A stretch of 64,000 bases of DNA from Methylobacterium durans (GCF_003173715.1 NZ_CP029550.1:3085501-3149500), one strand, 5' to 3'; counted from the stretch's first letter, positions 40,913-49,736 are shown. Numbers and translations are program-made. Notes: generated from the sequence alone by a model not told the origin.

Positions 40913-41835
40913 GAGGCGCTCCGGTGGCGGTGGCGCGCGTGATCGTGCTCCGGCGCGCCGCCGGGATGGTCGTGAGCGATCACGGCGCGGACATCGCCGC
41001 GTTGATCGCGATCATGCCCGTTCGCGTGTTCGTGCGCGTGTTCGTGCGCGTGATCGTGACCATGCGCGTGATCGTGTTCGTGCGCGCTCGCATGGCTGCG
41101 GGCGCAGATGGCGGCGTTCTCGTCCCAGGCCTCCGAGAGGCGGGTCGCGCGGGCGAGGTTTCCGGGCGTGAGCACGGCGGCGGTCGGCCCCCAGGCCACG
41201 GGCTCGCGGGCGAGCAGCAGCGTCGTGGGGAAGTGGGCGCGCACCTGCCCGAGGTCGTGCAGCGCGGCGACGATCGTCCGCCCCTGGCGGTGCCAGCCCC
41301 GGATCAGGCCGACGAGATCCTCGGTGGTGCGCGCATCGACGCCGGTGAAGGGCTCGTCGAGCAGGATGATGCCGGCATCCTGCAGGATGAGGCGGGCGAA
41401 CAGGGCCCGCTGGAACTGCCCGCCCGACAGCGTGCCGATCGCCCGGTCCTCGAAACCGTCGAGGCCGACCGCGGCGAGGGCGGCGCGCACCTCGCCCCGG
41501 GCCCGCTTCAGGCTGGCCCAGGGCCCGAGCCGGCGCCACAGGCCCATGCTGGCGAGGTCGAGGACGCTCAAGGGGAAGCTGCGGTCGATCTCGTCCGCCT
41601 GCGGCAGGTAGGCGATGGCGCCGCGGTCGCGCTCGATCCGCCCGTCGAGGCTCGCGATCTCGCCGACGATGCCCTTCAGGAGCGTCGACTTGCCGGCCCC
41701 GTTCGGCCCGACGAGGGCGAGGAGGTCGCCCCGCGGGATCGTGCCGTCGAGGTGATGCACGGCCGGGTGCCGGTCGTAGCCGAGGGTCAGCCCGTCGAAG
41801 GCGACGGCGCCGGGCCCGCTCACCGGAGCGCCCAC
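40909..41835 (-). CDS. znuC: Zinc ABC transporter ATPase with His-rich tail
   Basis: 308 residues, longer than the usual 250 because of the C-terminal tail. Walker A (GPNGAGKST), the signature LSGGQFQR and Walker B (IILLDEPFTGVD) are intact. From about residue 245 the protein is dominated by His/Asp/Glu (EHDHAHGHDHAHEHAHEHAN), a likely zinc-binding buffer. Two GTG codons (41835 and 41823) could start it. The gene overlaps the small membrane gene upstream and is divergent from zur, as in zinc-uptake operons. Confidence 0.92.
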   Translation of the reverse strand: MGAPVSGPGAVAFDGLTLGYDRHPAVHHLDGTIPRGDLLALVGPNGAGKSTLLKGIVGEIASLDGRIERDRGAIAYLPQADEIDRSFPLSVLDLASMGLWRRLGPWASLKRARGEVRAALAAVGLDGFEDRAIGTLSGGQFQRALFARLILQDAGIILLDEPFTGVDARTTEDLVGLIRGWHRQGRTIVAALHDLGQVRAHFPTTLLLAREPVAWGPTAAVLTPGNLARATRLSEAWDENAAICARSHASAHEHDHAHGHDHAHEHAHEHANGHDRDQRGDVRAVIAHDHPGGAPEHDHARHRHRSAS

Positions 41836-41981
41836 AGGATCACGCCCCAGAGCCCGCCCGCGCAGGCGGCCGCGAGCGCGAGCCGGAGGCCGAGCCCGGC
41901 GCGGAACAGCGAGGCGCGCGGCAGCGACAGGTGGGACGAGGCCGAGCGGGACGGGGGTTGGGGCCGGTCGGTGCGGGTCAC
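41820..41981 (-). CDS. Small single-pass membrane protein upstream of znuC
   Basis: 53 residues from GTG 41981, overlapping the znuC start by 16 bases. The N-terminal half is polar and Ser/Pro/Arg-rich (TRTDRPQPPSRSASSHLS). The C-terminal half is one hydrophobic helix (RLALAAACAGGLWGVILWAL). It is the first gene after the zur-znu spacer, so it would be in the zinc operon. No family is recognised, and no strong ribosome-binding site is seen. Confidence 0.45.
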   Translation of the reverse strand: MTRTDRPQPPSRSASSHLSLPRASLFRAGLGLRLALAAACAGGLWGVILWALR

Positions 41982-42101
41982 GTCGGGGTCGGTTCCGGGG
42001 CGCGGCGACGGGCGCCGGGGGCGGGCGTCCCGCTCGCCGGCTCGCCGGTTCGCGCGATGGACGAATTGCCGGGATCGGGCCGGAGCCCTATAGTCCCGGC
42101 T

Positions 42102-42114
42102 GATACACTGTAAC
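42102..42114. promoter_or_regulatory. Putative Zur operator in the znu-zur spacer
   Basis: A 13-bp palindrome, GATACACTGTAAC (GnTACA-n-TGTAnC), lies 30 bases before zur and upstream of the divergent znu genes. Zur binding sites are A/T-rich palindromes of this general size. A partial resemblance is all that can be claimed, but the position fits control of both directions. Confidence 0.45.
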
Positions 42115-42143
42115 ACCCTCGGAGTTCAATCGGGACGGGCGCC

Positions 42144-42659
42144 GTGACGGAGCACAGCCATCAGCACGGGGCCGGGCACGGCGGATCGCACGGCGAGTCG
42201 GGCTGCTGCGGCGGCGCGGACGTGGTGGAGCGGGCCGAGCGCCTCTGCCGCGAGCGCGACCTGCAATTCACGCGGCTGCGCCGGGAGGTGCTGCAGGCGG
42301 TGGCCGAGGCCGGGCGCCCGCTCGGCGCCTACGACATCGCCGAGCGCCTGAGCGGGGGCGGCCGGCGCGTCGCCGCGGTCTCGGTCTACCGCGCCCTCGA
42401 CTTCCTGACCGAGCACGACCTCGTCCACCGCATCGCGAGCCGCAACGCCTTCGTCCCCTGCGCCCACACCCACGGCGAGGGGGCGGGTCTCGTCTTCATG
42501 ATCTGCCGCAGCTGCGGCGGCATCGACGAGACCACCTCGCCCGAGATCGAGGACCAGCTCGGGCGCACCCTGGCGCGGGCCGGCTTCCGCCCGGCGAGCC
42601 GCATTCTCGAAGTCGAGGGCGAGTGCGAGGCCTGCCTGCAGCGCGAGGCTATGGCGTAG
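42144..42659 (+). CDS. zur: Zinc uptake regulator, Fur family
   Basis: 171 residues from GTG 42144. The N-terminus is a His/Cys-rich extension (HSHQHGAGHGGSHGESGCCG). It is followed by the winged helix (LQFTRLRREVLQAVAEAGRP, AVSVYRALDFLTEHDLVHR), the HTHGEG regulatory-site region and two CxxC pairs (ICRSCG and CEACL) for structural zinc. Zur represses zinc uptake genes when zinc is plentiful. The divergent znuCB genes support Zur over Fur or Mur. Confidence 0.9.
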   Translation: MTEHSHQHGAGHGGSHGESGCCGGADVVERAERLCRERDLQFTRLRREVLQAVAEAGRPLGAYDIAERLSGGGRRVAAVSVYRALDFLTEHDLVHRIASRNAFVPCAHTHGEGAGLVFMICRSCGGIDETTSPEIEDQLGRTLARAGFRPASRILEVEGECEACLQREAMA

Positions 42660-43103
42660 GACGGAGCCCGTCTCCGCCGACGCGCTCCCCTGATCTCCAC
42701 CTTTCGTTCGGGGCCTCGCCGGAGAGGCGCGTCCGCACCCGGAATCCGATCGGTCGCGGAGAGGCAGGCGCGCGGCCGATCCCTGAGATGAACCCGGCGC
42801 GCCGGCCTCGCTGACGGGCTCGTGCCGCGTCCCGTAGCCGTCCGACGCCCGGTCGAGGCTCGCGAGACGCGCGATCCGCCCTCTCCCCCCTCGGCGCATC
42901 CGAGCCCGCAAGCCAGCCCCGGGAGCGAGTGTGATGCCGCTCACAGTTTCAGGCCGCGCGCTGCTTTAAACACATCATCGCTGGGTGAATGAATGTGTTT
43001 GTTCAGCTGAAGCAAGCAGCGGGCGCACTGAGCATTCAATCTGCACTCGAACCAGTTCTCAATCATCCGGGCTTTGGGCCAACACAATCGAAGGAAACAT
43101 ACC
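42660..43103 (+). promoter_or_regulatory. Long upstream region of the RTX gene with an inverted repeat
   Basis: 444 bp without a credible gene. The last 150 bp are lower in G+C. A perfect 8-bp inverted repeat, aaacacat (42968-42975) and atgtgttt (42993-43000), has a 17-base gap and could be an operator or a leader stem-loop. The RTX gene has an aaggaa ribosome-binding site at 43091. No clear promoter boxes are seen. Confidence 0.45.
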
Positions 43104-44255
43104 ATGGCTGTTATCACGGGCACGAATGCTTCTGAGGTCCTCACCGGTACCCAGTTCGCCGATCAGATCGACGCCAAGGGCGGCAACGACACGGTCAATG
43201 GCGGCGCCGGCAACGACGTCATCAAGGGTGGCGCCGGCAACGACGTGCTGAACGGCGGCGCCGGGAACGACACCATCCGCGGCGAAGGCGGCAACGACAC
43301 GATCAACGGCGACGCCGGCAATGACACGCTCTACGGCGGGGCGGGCAAGGACACCATCCACGGCGGCGCCGGCAACGACGTCATCCGCGGCGGTGACGGC
43401 AACGACAGCCTGCACGGCCAGGCCGGCGACGACGTCGTCTACGGCGGCAAGGGCGACGACCTGATCGGCGGCGGACCCGGAAACGACAAGCTCTACGGCG
43501 GGGACGGCAACGACACGATCAACGGCGGGCCCGGCAACGACAAGATGTACGGCGGTGACGGCAACGACAAGCTCAACGGCGGTGACGGCAACGACGAAAT
43601 GCACGGCGGCAAGGGCAACGACGTCCTCGACGGCGGCAATGGCAACGACAAGATGTACGGCGGTGACGGCAACGACACCCTCACCGGCGGCAAGGGCGAC
43701 GATTACCTCGACGGCGGCGCCGGCAACGACAAGCTCTACGGCGGCGACGGCAACGACGAGATCCACGGCGGAAAGGGCAACGACTACATCGACGGCGGCG
43801 CCGGCAATGACAAGCTGTTCGGCGGTGACGGCAACGACACCATCTACGGCGGCGCCGGGAACGACGTCATCCAGGGCAACGGCGGAAGCGACCACCTCTA
43901 CGGCGGCGCGGGCAACGACACCGTCAAGGGCGGGTCGGGCAACGACGTCATCTCGGGTGGCTCGGGCGCCGATCACCTCTACGGCGGTGGCGGGTCGGAC
44001 ACCTACTACTTCGGCAAGACCGATGCCGGGGACGCCCACCAGGGCAAGGCCGACACGATCCACGACTTCTCGTCCAACGACACGATCAAGATGGAAGGCC
44101 ATTACGACTACGCCGCCGGCGGGAACGCGGCGGTGGGCCAGTACAGCGTGACGGGCAGCGGCTCCGAGTGGACCGTGTCCTTCCACGGGGCCGACGGGTA
44201 CCACGACATCCACGTCGATGGTGCGGATCCGACCGGGCACATCGCCTTCGTCTGA
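43104..44255 (+). CDS. RTX calcium-binding repeat protein
   Basis: 383 residues. After about 24 residues ([20 protein letters not shown]) the protein is almost wholly built of some 30 consecutive nonapeptides of the GGxGNDxux type ([20 protein letters not shown]), which coil around calcium in a parallel beta-roll. The final 85 residues ([17 protein letters not shown] and beyond) resemble the secretion region of type I exported RTX proteins. No enzymatic domain or signal peptide is present. Export genes are not adjacent. ATG 43104 is preferred to an in-frame TTG at 43074. Confidence 0.88.
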   Translation: MAVITGTNASEVLTGTQFADQIDAKGGNDTVNGGAGNDVIKGGAGNDVLNGGAGNDTIRGEGGNDTINGDAGNDTLYGGAGKDTIHGGAGNDVIRGGDGNDSLHGQAGDDVVYGGKGDDLIGGGPGNDKLYGGDGNDTINGGPGNDKMYGGDGNDKLNGGDGNDEMHGGKGNDVLDGGNGNDKMYGGDGNDTLTGGKGDDYLDGGAGNDKLYGGDGNDEIHGGKGNDYIDGGAGNDKLFGGDGNDTIYGGAGNDVIQGNGGSDHLYGGAGNDTVKGGSGNDVISGGSGADHLYGGGGSDTYYFGKTDAGDAHQGKADTIHDFSSNDTIKMEGHYDYAAGGNAAVGQYSVTGSGSEWTVSFHGADGYHDIHVDGADPTGHIAFV

Positions 44256-44281
44256 TCGCTGCGGCTCGAACCGAGAGGAGG

Positions 44282-44310
44282 GGCTCGCCGGGGAAACCCG
44301 GCGGGCCTTT
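44282..44310 (+). terminator. Intrinsic terminator after the RTX gene
   Basis: An 11-bp stem ggctcgccggg / cccggcgggcc (one G-U pair) with a GAAA loop at 44282-44307 is followed by ttt. It lies 26 bases past the stop. The T-run is short, as is common at high G+C. Confidence 0.6.
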
Positions 44311-44382
44311 CGCCGTCCCGGGTGGGCAGGGCGCGCCCCGGCCCGGTTGCGGCCGGCGGACGGCGTGATTAGGCTCCGGCCG

Positions 44383-44751
44383 ATGCGGCTCCTTCGCGCC
44401 CTGGCCCACCTCCTTCTCGCGCTCGCGCTGACGACGGCCTCCGTGGCTCAGGCGCGGGTCGTCAGCGTCGTGCCGGGCGCGACGCAGGAACGCCCGGACC
44501 ACCATCACGCCGCGACGGGCGAGGCCGCACAGGCCGCCCACCATCACGGCGGCCCGGCGAGCCGGAGCCCGGTGCACACGCGGGACGGCTGCCAGACGGC
44601 GTGCTGCTTCGCGGCCGCGCAGCTGCCGGCGCGCGCGCCGGAGGCCGGTGCCGCCGTCCGCTTCCGCGCCGTCCGCTACGTCGACGCCGCACATCCCGTG
44701 TCGGGCCGGGCCGACGCGCCCGATCCTGGAATCCCGAAGCCAGCGGCCTGA
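44383..44751 (+). CDS. Exported His-rich small protein (DUF2946-like)
   Basis: 122 residues. The signal peptide MRLLRALAHLLLALALTTAS is clear, with cleavage near AQA. The mature part holds His clusters (DHHHAATG and AAHHHGGP) and a cysteine group (RDGCQTACCF), which look metal-binding. Size and layout resemble DUF2946-type periplasmic proteins often found beside copper-related genes, but the match is loose. The start is ATG 44383; a longer in-frame reading has no signal peptide. A DUF305 gene follows after 73 bases. Confidence 0.6.
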   Translation: MRLLRALAHLLLALALTTASVAQARVVSVVPGATQERPDHHHAATGEAAQAAHHHGGPASRSPVHTRDGCQTACCFAAAQLPARAPEAGAAVRFRAVRYVDAAHPVSGRADAPDPGIPKPAA

Positions 44752-44824
44752 ACGCCGGCTGCGACGCAGCCGCGCAGCCCGCTCACGCGAGCGGGGCCGC
44801 ACTTCGCCATTTCAGGAGAGAACC

Positions 44825-45484
44825 ATGCACCCCATCCCGGGCCGTCGCCTCGCGACGCGTATCGTCACGTCCCCATGCCTTCTCGTTCCGGCCCTTGCGG
44901 CCGGATTGAGCCTCATCCCGCTCCGCGACGCCTCGGCCCGGCACGGCGGCCATCGCGGCCACCCGGAGCACGCCGCGACGGTGCCGCAGGCCAAGCCGGC
45001 CTCGGCCAGACAGGTCTCCACCAAGACGGCTCCGGCCGGAGGGCGCCGGTCGGGCGCCGCGCACCACGGCGCGCACGGCGCCTCCGCCTCGGACGGGCCG
45101 GCGGTGTCCGAGTTCAAGGCCGCCCATGCCGGCATGATGCGCGGCATGGCCCTGCCGTACACGGGCGACCCGGATGCGGATTTCCGCATCCAGATGATCC
45201 CGCATCACCAGGGCGCCATCGACATGGCGCGCGTCGCGATGCGCCATGCCAAGGACCCCTGGACGCGCCAGCTCGCCGAGGCGGTGATCGTGGAGCAGCA
45301 GCGCGAGATCGCCGAGATGCAGGCCTGGCTTGCCCGGCGCGGCGCCCCGGTGCCGCAGGGCGGGCAGCCGACCCACATCGTGGGGGCCGATTCCTACCGG
45401 AGCGTCGCGGAGGAGCCCGGGACACGGGACGAGGCGCGCGGGCAATCCTGGGCCCCGGGCGGGGGCGTGCCTGCCTCGCGCTAG
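44825..45484 (+). CDS. DUF305 family exported protein
   Basis: 219 residues. An N-terminal hydrophobic segment (PCLLVPALAAGLSLIPL) serves as signal, followed by a Gly/His/Ala-rich linker. The C-terminal domain has the DUF305 hallmarks FRIQMIPHHQGAIDMARVAM and VEQQREIAEMQAWL. The ferritin-like four-helix family is found with copper-handling proteins and is thought to bind metal through these His and Met residues. The nearby His/Cys-rich exported protein supports a metal-related pair. Confidence 0.85.
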   Translation: MHPIPGRRLATRIVTSPCLLVPALAAGLSLIPLRDASARHGGHRGHPEHAATVPQAKPASARQVSTKTAPAGGRRSGAAHHGAHGASASDGPAVSEFKAAHAGMMRGMALPYTGDPDADFRIQMIPHHQGAIDMARVAMRHAKDPWTRQLAEAVIVEQQREIAEMQAWLARRGAPVPQGGQPTHIVGADSYRSVAEEPGTRDEARGQSWAPGGGVPASR

Positions 45485-45602
45485 TGGGCAAGATCCGACG
45501 CGGGGTCCCCATACGGACGATGCGCTGCCGGTGGACGGCGGCCAATGCACATCGGAATGCGCTGGGATCGGCAGGCAGGGTTCTGCCTGATAGGCTCGGG
45601 GC

Positions 45603-46664
45603 ATGAAGCATCTGCACGCACACCTGTGGCCGGGCGTACCGCTGGCCCTGGTGTCTGCCGTCCTGTTCGGGGCTTCGGCTCCCTTCGCCAAACTGCTGCT
45701 CGGCGCGATGCCGCCGCAACTCCTCGCCGGGCTGCTCTACCTCGGTGCGGGCCTCGGACTGGCAGCCGTACATGGCGGTCGGGCCGCTCTCCGCATCCCA
45801 GCCCCGGAGGCCCCTCTTCGCCGCCACGATCTGCCGTGGCTGGCGGCGGTGGTGCTCTTCGGCGGCTTGGTCGGGCCGCTTCTGCTCATGCTGGGGCTGT
45901 CGCGCACCTCCGCCGCCTCCGGGTCGCTGCTGCTCAACCTCGAAGGGCTGGCGACGATGCTCATCGCCTGGGTGGTGCTTCGCGAGAACGTCGACCGGCG
46001 ACTGCTCCTCGGCGCGTTCGCCATCCTCGTAGGCGCGGCCGTGCTGTCGTGGCATGGAGGGGGCGTGCGCCTCGATGCGGGCGCAGCCCTGATCGCCGCC
46101 GCCTGTCTGGCCTGGGGCATCGACAACAACCTGACGCGCAAGCTGTCCTCGGCCGACCCGGTGGTCACAGCCACGATCAAGGGGTTGGCGGCGGGCAGCG
46201 TCAACGTCGCCCTGGCCCTGCTGCTGGGCGCGGCCGTGCCGCCTGCGGCGACGATCGGGGCGGCGGCCGTGGTCGGCTTCCTCGGGGTCGGGGTGAGCCT
46301 CGTCCTGTTCATGCTGGCGCTGCGCCACCTCGGCGCGGCACGCACCGGGGCCTATTTCTCACTCGCGCCGTTCATCGGCGCGGTGATCGCCGTCGCGCTC
46401 CTGCGCGAGCCGGTGACGATGCAGCTTGTCGTGGCCGGTCTGCTGATGGGGCTGGGCCTGTGGCTGCATCTCGCGGAGCGGCACGAGCATGAGCACGTCC
46501 ACGAGGTCATGGAGCACGAGCACGTCCATGTGCATGACGAGCACCATCGACATCATCACGACGGGCCGGTGACGGAGCCGCATTCGCACCGTCACCGGCA
46601 CGAGCCGCTGAGGCACACCCACCCGCACTACCCCGACCTGCACCACCAGCACGGTCACACCTGA
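45603..46664 (+). CDS. EamA/DMT family permease with His-rich tail
   Basis: 353 residues. Ten membrane helices form two EamA repeats (VPLALVSAVLFGASAPFAKL; AALIAAACLAWGIDNNLTRK; SLAPFIGAVIAVALLREPVT). The last 60 residues are a cytoplasmic or periplasmic tail with more than 20 His (HEHEHVHEVMEHEHVHVHDE). Drug/metabolite transporters export small metabolites; the tail suggests a metal-linked substrate or control, which is inference. ATG 45603 starts MKHLHAHLWPGV. A 118-bp spacer separates it from DUF305. Confidence 0.85.
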   Translation: MKHLHAHLWPGVPLALVSAVLFGASAPFAKLLLGAMPPQLLAGLLYLGAGLGLAAVHGGRAALRIPAPEAPLRRHDLPWLAAVVLFGGLVGPLLLMLGLSRTSAASGSLLLNLEGLATMLIAWVVLRENVDRRLLLGAFAILVGAAVLSWHGGGVRLDAGAALIAAACLAWGIDNNLTRKLSSADPVVTATIKGLAAGSVNVALALLLGAAVPPAATIGAAAVVGFLGVGVSLVLFMLALRHLGAARTGAYFSLAPFIGAVIAVALLREPVTMQLVVAGLLMGLGLWLHLAERHEHEHVHEVMEHEHVHVHDEHHRHHHDGPVTEPHSHRHRHEPLRHTHPHYPDLHHQHGHT

Positions 46665-46757
46665 AGGCTCGGCCGTTCTGTTCGGAATGGCTGCAACAGT
46701 TCGGGAGCGGTTCCTCGCCACCGGGTACCAAGCGTCAGGTTTCGACCACTCGGCCGG

Positions 46758-48290
46758 TCAGAACGCGTTCCGGTAGGCGCGGGGCGAGATGACCGTCTGG
46801 ACGATGATCTGCATGTCGAACCAGATCGACCAATTGTCGATGTAGTGGAGGTCGTGCGCGACGCGCCGCTCCATGTCGAGGTCGGTCAGCGTCTCGCCGC
46901 GCAGGCCGTTGACCTGCGCCCAGCCCGTGATGCCGGGCTTCACGTTGTGGCGCCGCGCGTAGAGCGCGATCCGCCGCTCGAAGCTGCGGTCGTGCGCGAG
47001 GGCGTGCGGGCGGGGCCCGACGAGGGACATTTCGCCCAGCACCACGTTGAAGAGCTGAGGCAATTCGTCGATGTTCGAGCGGCGCAGCACGGCGCCGACG
47101 CGGGTGATACGGGAATCGTTGCGCGACGCCTGCCGGAACCGTGCATTCTCCTCCACCTTCATGCTGCGGAACTTGAAGACGTCGAAGGGCTGCTGGTTGA
47201 AGCCGTAGCGGCGCTGGCGGAAGAAGACCGGACCGGGGCTGTCGAGCTTGATCAGCACCGCGACCGCCGCCATCAGGGGCGCCAGCAGCACGAGGGCGGT
47301 CAGCGACAGAGCGAGGTCGAAGGCGCGCTTCAGCAGCACCTCGCCGACATTGAGCGGGCGCCGCCCGATATTGATCCCCGAGAGCCGGCCGACGCGGGCG
47401 ATCTCGAGGTCGGGGAAGCGGTCGAGCACCGAGCCGGGCCGCAGGTGCAGCGCCGCCGGCACCCGCAGGAAGGCGTCGATGCAGCGCTCCACCTCGGCGT
47501 TGTCGGCCCAGGGCACGAGGATGAAGACGTCGTCGGGCCGCAGGAAGCGCACCACCGAGACGGCGAGGTCGAGATCCTCCGAGAGCTGGGCCTGCCGCCC
47601 GGCCTCGTCCGCGTGCGGATCGACCCGGCGCAGGTAGCTCGTGCCGATCACGCGCAGGCCCAGCGCCTCCGCGTCGTTGCTGGCGTAGAACCGGGCAATG
47701 TCCTCCTCGAAGCCGACGAGGTGCACCCGGCTCACAGAGGCCGAGGCCGGGGTGATGCCCCGGCGCACCAGGGCGATCATCATGGCCCGCACGCTCAGCA
47801 TCGCCGGCAGGCCGAGCACGAACAGGGTGACGGCGACGACGCGGGAGAAGTCGGTGGTGGTCTTGGTGGCGAAGCCGAACACCAGCACGACCGACCACGC
47901 GACGAGCCAGAGCGTCGCGGCGCGGCGCAGGTGCGGGCGCCGCGCCAGCGAGGTCTCGATGCTGTATTCCTCGCGCACGAGGTTGGTGAGCAGGACGATG
48001 AGGGCGACGAGGCCCGCGATGCGCAGGCTGCGGATCTCGGAGCCCGGAATTAGCGTGCCCGCCTGGGCGTAATAGTAGGTGGCCTCGATCGCGAGGGCGA
48101 GGCCGCAGATCGTGAGGACGTCGGCGACCGCGACGGTGGCCGAGATGCCGAGGCGGAAGGCGGCCCGGCTCCGCTTGGGCAAGAGAGCCGCCCAGACGTT
48201 CCGGCGCCGTCCGCCGGGCGAGCGGATGCTCTGATACGTCTCGGGAAGGCGATCCTGAAACATCGGGCGCACTGTTCCGTCCTGAGCCAC
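46758..48290 (-). CDS. Undecaprenyl-phosphate sugar phosphotransferase
   Basis: 510 residues from GTG 48290; ATG 48263 (MFQDRLPETYQ) is an equally good start. Four N-terminal helices are followed by a CoA-binding-like Rossmann region (VHLVGFEEDIARFYASNDAE). The C-terminal catalytic domain is of the WcaJ/PssY type: KRAFDLALSLTALVLLAPLM, FKFRSMKVEENARF, RSNIDELPQLFNVVLGEMSL and VGPRPHA. It places the first sugar phosphate, probably glucose, on undecaprenyl phosphate for exopolysaccharide. No glycosyltransferases are adjacent. Confidence 0.9.
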   Translation of the reverse strand: MAQDGTVRPMFQDRLPETYQSIRSPGGRRRNVWAALLPKRSRAAFRLGISATVAVADVLTICGLALAIEATYYYAQAGTLIPGSEIRSLRIAGLVALIVLLTNLVREEYSIETSLARRPHLRRAATLWLVAWSVVLVFGFATKTTTDFSRVVAVTLFVLGLPAMLSVRAMMIALVRRGITPASASVSRVHLVGFEEDIARFYASNDAEALGLRVIGTSYLRRVDPHADEAGRQAQLSEDLDLAVSVVRFLRPDDVFILVPWADNAEVERCIDAFLRVPAALHLRPGSVLDRFPDLEIARVGRLSGINIGRRPLNVGEVLLKRAFDLALSLTALVLLAPLMAAVAVLIKLDSPGPVFFRQRRYGFNQQPFDVFKFRSMKVEENARFRQASRNDSRITRVGAVLRRSNIDELPQLFNVVLGEMSLVGPRPHALAHDRSFERRIALYARRHNVKPGITGWAQVNGLRGETLTDLDMERRVAHDLHYIDNWSIWFDMQIIVQTVISPRAYRNAF

Positions 48291-48487
48291 GCTCTGTCCC
48301 GGACCGATACGGATCTCCGCTCAGTCCGGTTTCGCGAGGAGATCCGAGCAACGTTCGGACCTCGCGCCATCCCGGCGGCATCGATTGCGCCCAACTCTTT
48401 ATCGCTCTTACGGGTTGCGCGCCCGCCGCGCAATGCACACGCGGGCGCGGCCCCGTCCCCCGTGACCCGGCTCGGATGCGGGCCCGC

Positions 48488-48823
48488 TCAGGCGGCGTCG
48501 GCCTTGCCGGGGCGGGCGACCGTCTGGATCGTCTCGAAGCCCTCGAATTGCGGGTGCCCGAGATAGAGCGGCTTCGTCGTCGGGACCCGGCTGTGCGCCT
48601 TGCGGAACTGCTCCGAGCGCGTCCAGGCCTCGAAATCGGCCCGCGAGCGCCAGATCGTGTGCGAGGCGTAGAGGACATGGTCCTCGTGCTCGGGCCCGCG
48701 CAGGAGCTGGAACTCGACGAAGCCCGCCATCTCGCCGAGGTGGCTGTCGCGCCCGAGCCAGACCTGCTCGAATTCCTGCGTCGCGTCCTTGACCACCTTG
48801 AAGCGGTTCATGGCGATGAACAT
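48488..48823 (-). CDS. Antibiotic biosynthesis monooxygenase-fold protein (HmoB/IsdG-like)
   Basis: 111 residues, a single ABM ferredoxin-like domain: MFIAMNRFKVVKDATQEFEQ, SHLGEMAGFVEFQLLRGPEH, LYASHTIWRSRADFEAWTRS. The NRFxV start and the F/W pattern match the heme-degrading IsdG/HmoB group, in which an Asn-Trp-His set is used. Asn6, several Trp and His are present, but heme-uptake genes are not near. Either heme degradation or another small-molecule oxidation is possible. The 197-bp spacer upstream of the sugar transferase shows no feature. Confidence 0.75.
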   Translation of the reverse strand: MFIAMNRFKVVKDATQEFEQVWLGRDSHLGEMAGFVEFQLLRGPEHEDHVLYASHTIWRSRADFEAWTRSEQFRKAHSRVPTTKPLYLGHPQFEGFETIQTVARPGKADAA

Positions 48824-49273
48824 GCGAAGGTCTCCTGTCGTCTGCGCGTCTCGTTGCCGGCGTCATGGGGCCGCGGGCTCCGGCCGCCGGGTGGCCGGAC
48901 CCTATCCTCTGTCCGGGATCTCGCGAAGTCCGACGCATCGCCGCGACTGCGTGAATTCCGCATCACTCATGCGGCTCAGCAGTTCTCGCACCTGAAAAGG
49001 CTTGGCCGTGCCGGGCCCCGACTTGCATTCGGACCGGGCTTCGTGGTCAAGTTGTTGCGGGGGCAACCTTCGTGCGAGCCGTGATCCGCCGTGACCGTCA
49101 CGTGTCCGTGATCAGGACGGGCCGGCGAGCGCCGAGAGTGAACCGTCGCCGGTTTCTCGCGGCCGCCGCGATTCCGCGGACTCGGGTCCGGGAAGGCCAC
49201 CCCAAGATTCGAGCGCGTCCCGCCGGCGGTCCGGCGGCGGGCGGGCGATCAGGAAGAAGGACCGCGTTGAACG
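48824..49273 (+). other. Spacer between the divergent monooxygenase and XRE genes
   Basis: 450 bp with no convincing gene on either strand. It should contain both divergent promoters. A hairpin gttgc-gggg-gcaac lies near 49050-49066. Nothing else is recognised. Confidence 0.5.
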
Positions 49274-49678
49274 ATGATGCCTAAGCAGACCACCGACGTG
49301 GACCGGCTTGTCGGTCTCCGCATCACGGCGTTGCGCAAGGCCCGCGGCATGAGCCAGACGGCGCTGGGCACCGCGGTGGGCGTGACCTTCCAGCAGGTCC
49401 AGAAATACGAGAAGGGCCAGAACCGCGTCGGTGCGGGCCGCCTGCGCGAGATCGCCCGCCTGCTGGAGGTGCCGGTCTCCGCCTTCTTCGAGGAAAGCGA
49501 TGCCGCCGGCCGGCCCCAGGAGGACGTGTTCGGCTTCCTGAGCGCCCACGGCGCGATCGAGGTGCTGCGCGCCTACGCCGCGATCCAGGACGATCAGCTG
49601 CGCCGCGACATCCTCGCCATCGTCCGCACGGCCTCCCGCCTCGGCCAGGGCACGCCGCCCGTCGACGGCACGGCCTGA
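49274..49678 (+). CDS. XRE-family transcriptional regulator
   Basis: 134 residues. The HTH (residues about 10-68) reads LVGLRITALRKARGMSQTAL, GVTFQQVQKYEKGQNRVGAG and LREIARLLEVPVSAFF. This is the common alphaproteobacterial XRE type with the FQQVQKYEKG recognition segment. A short C-terminal helical domain follows (FLSAHGAIEVLRAYAAIQ). ATG 49274 or ATG 49277 starts it. Targets are unknown. It is convergent with the cob genes, 37 bases from the cobB stop. Confidence 0.85.
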   Translation: MMPKQTTDVDRLVGLRITALRKARGMSQTALGTAVGVTFQQVQKYEKGQNRVGAGRLREIARLLEVPVSAFFEESDAAGRPQEDVFGFLSAHGAIEVLRAYAAIQDDQLRRDILAIVRTASRLGQGTPPVDGTA

Positions 49679-49712
49679 GCCGTCCGCCCGGACGCGACCA
49701 GCGAGGTCGCGG

Positions 49713-49736
49713 CCCTCACCCGATCGGGGGAGAGGG
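49713..49736 (+). repeat. Palindromic half-repeat at the 3' end of cobB
   Basis: The sequence ccctcacccgatcgggggagaggg resembles part of the 113-bp palindromic module and overlaps the cobB stop codon. It codes for the last residues of CobB (PSPPIG) and supplies the TGA. Confidence 0.5.

Noticed and set aside
41030..41100. Repeated gtgttcgtgcgc units near the znuC 3' end as a possible array of binding sites
   Set aside because: They encode the His/Asp/Glu repeats of the ZnuC tail; the repetition is explained by the protein.
43059..44240. A 393-codon minus-strand frame opposite the RTX gene and the periodic 27-base pattern, which looks CRISPR-like at first glance
   Set aside because: The period equals nine codons of the RTX nonapeptide and there are no unique spacers. 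The antisense product is a Val/Ala-rich mirror of the repeat.
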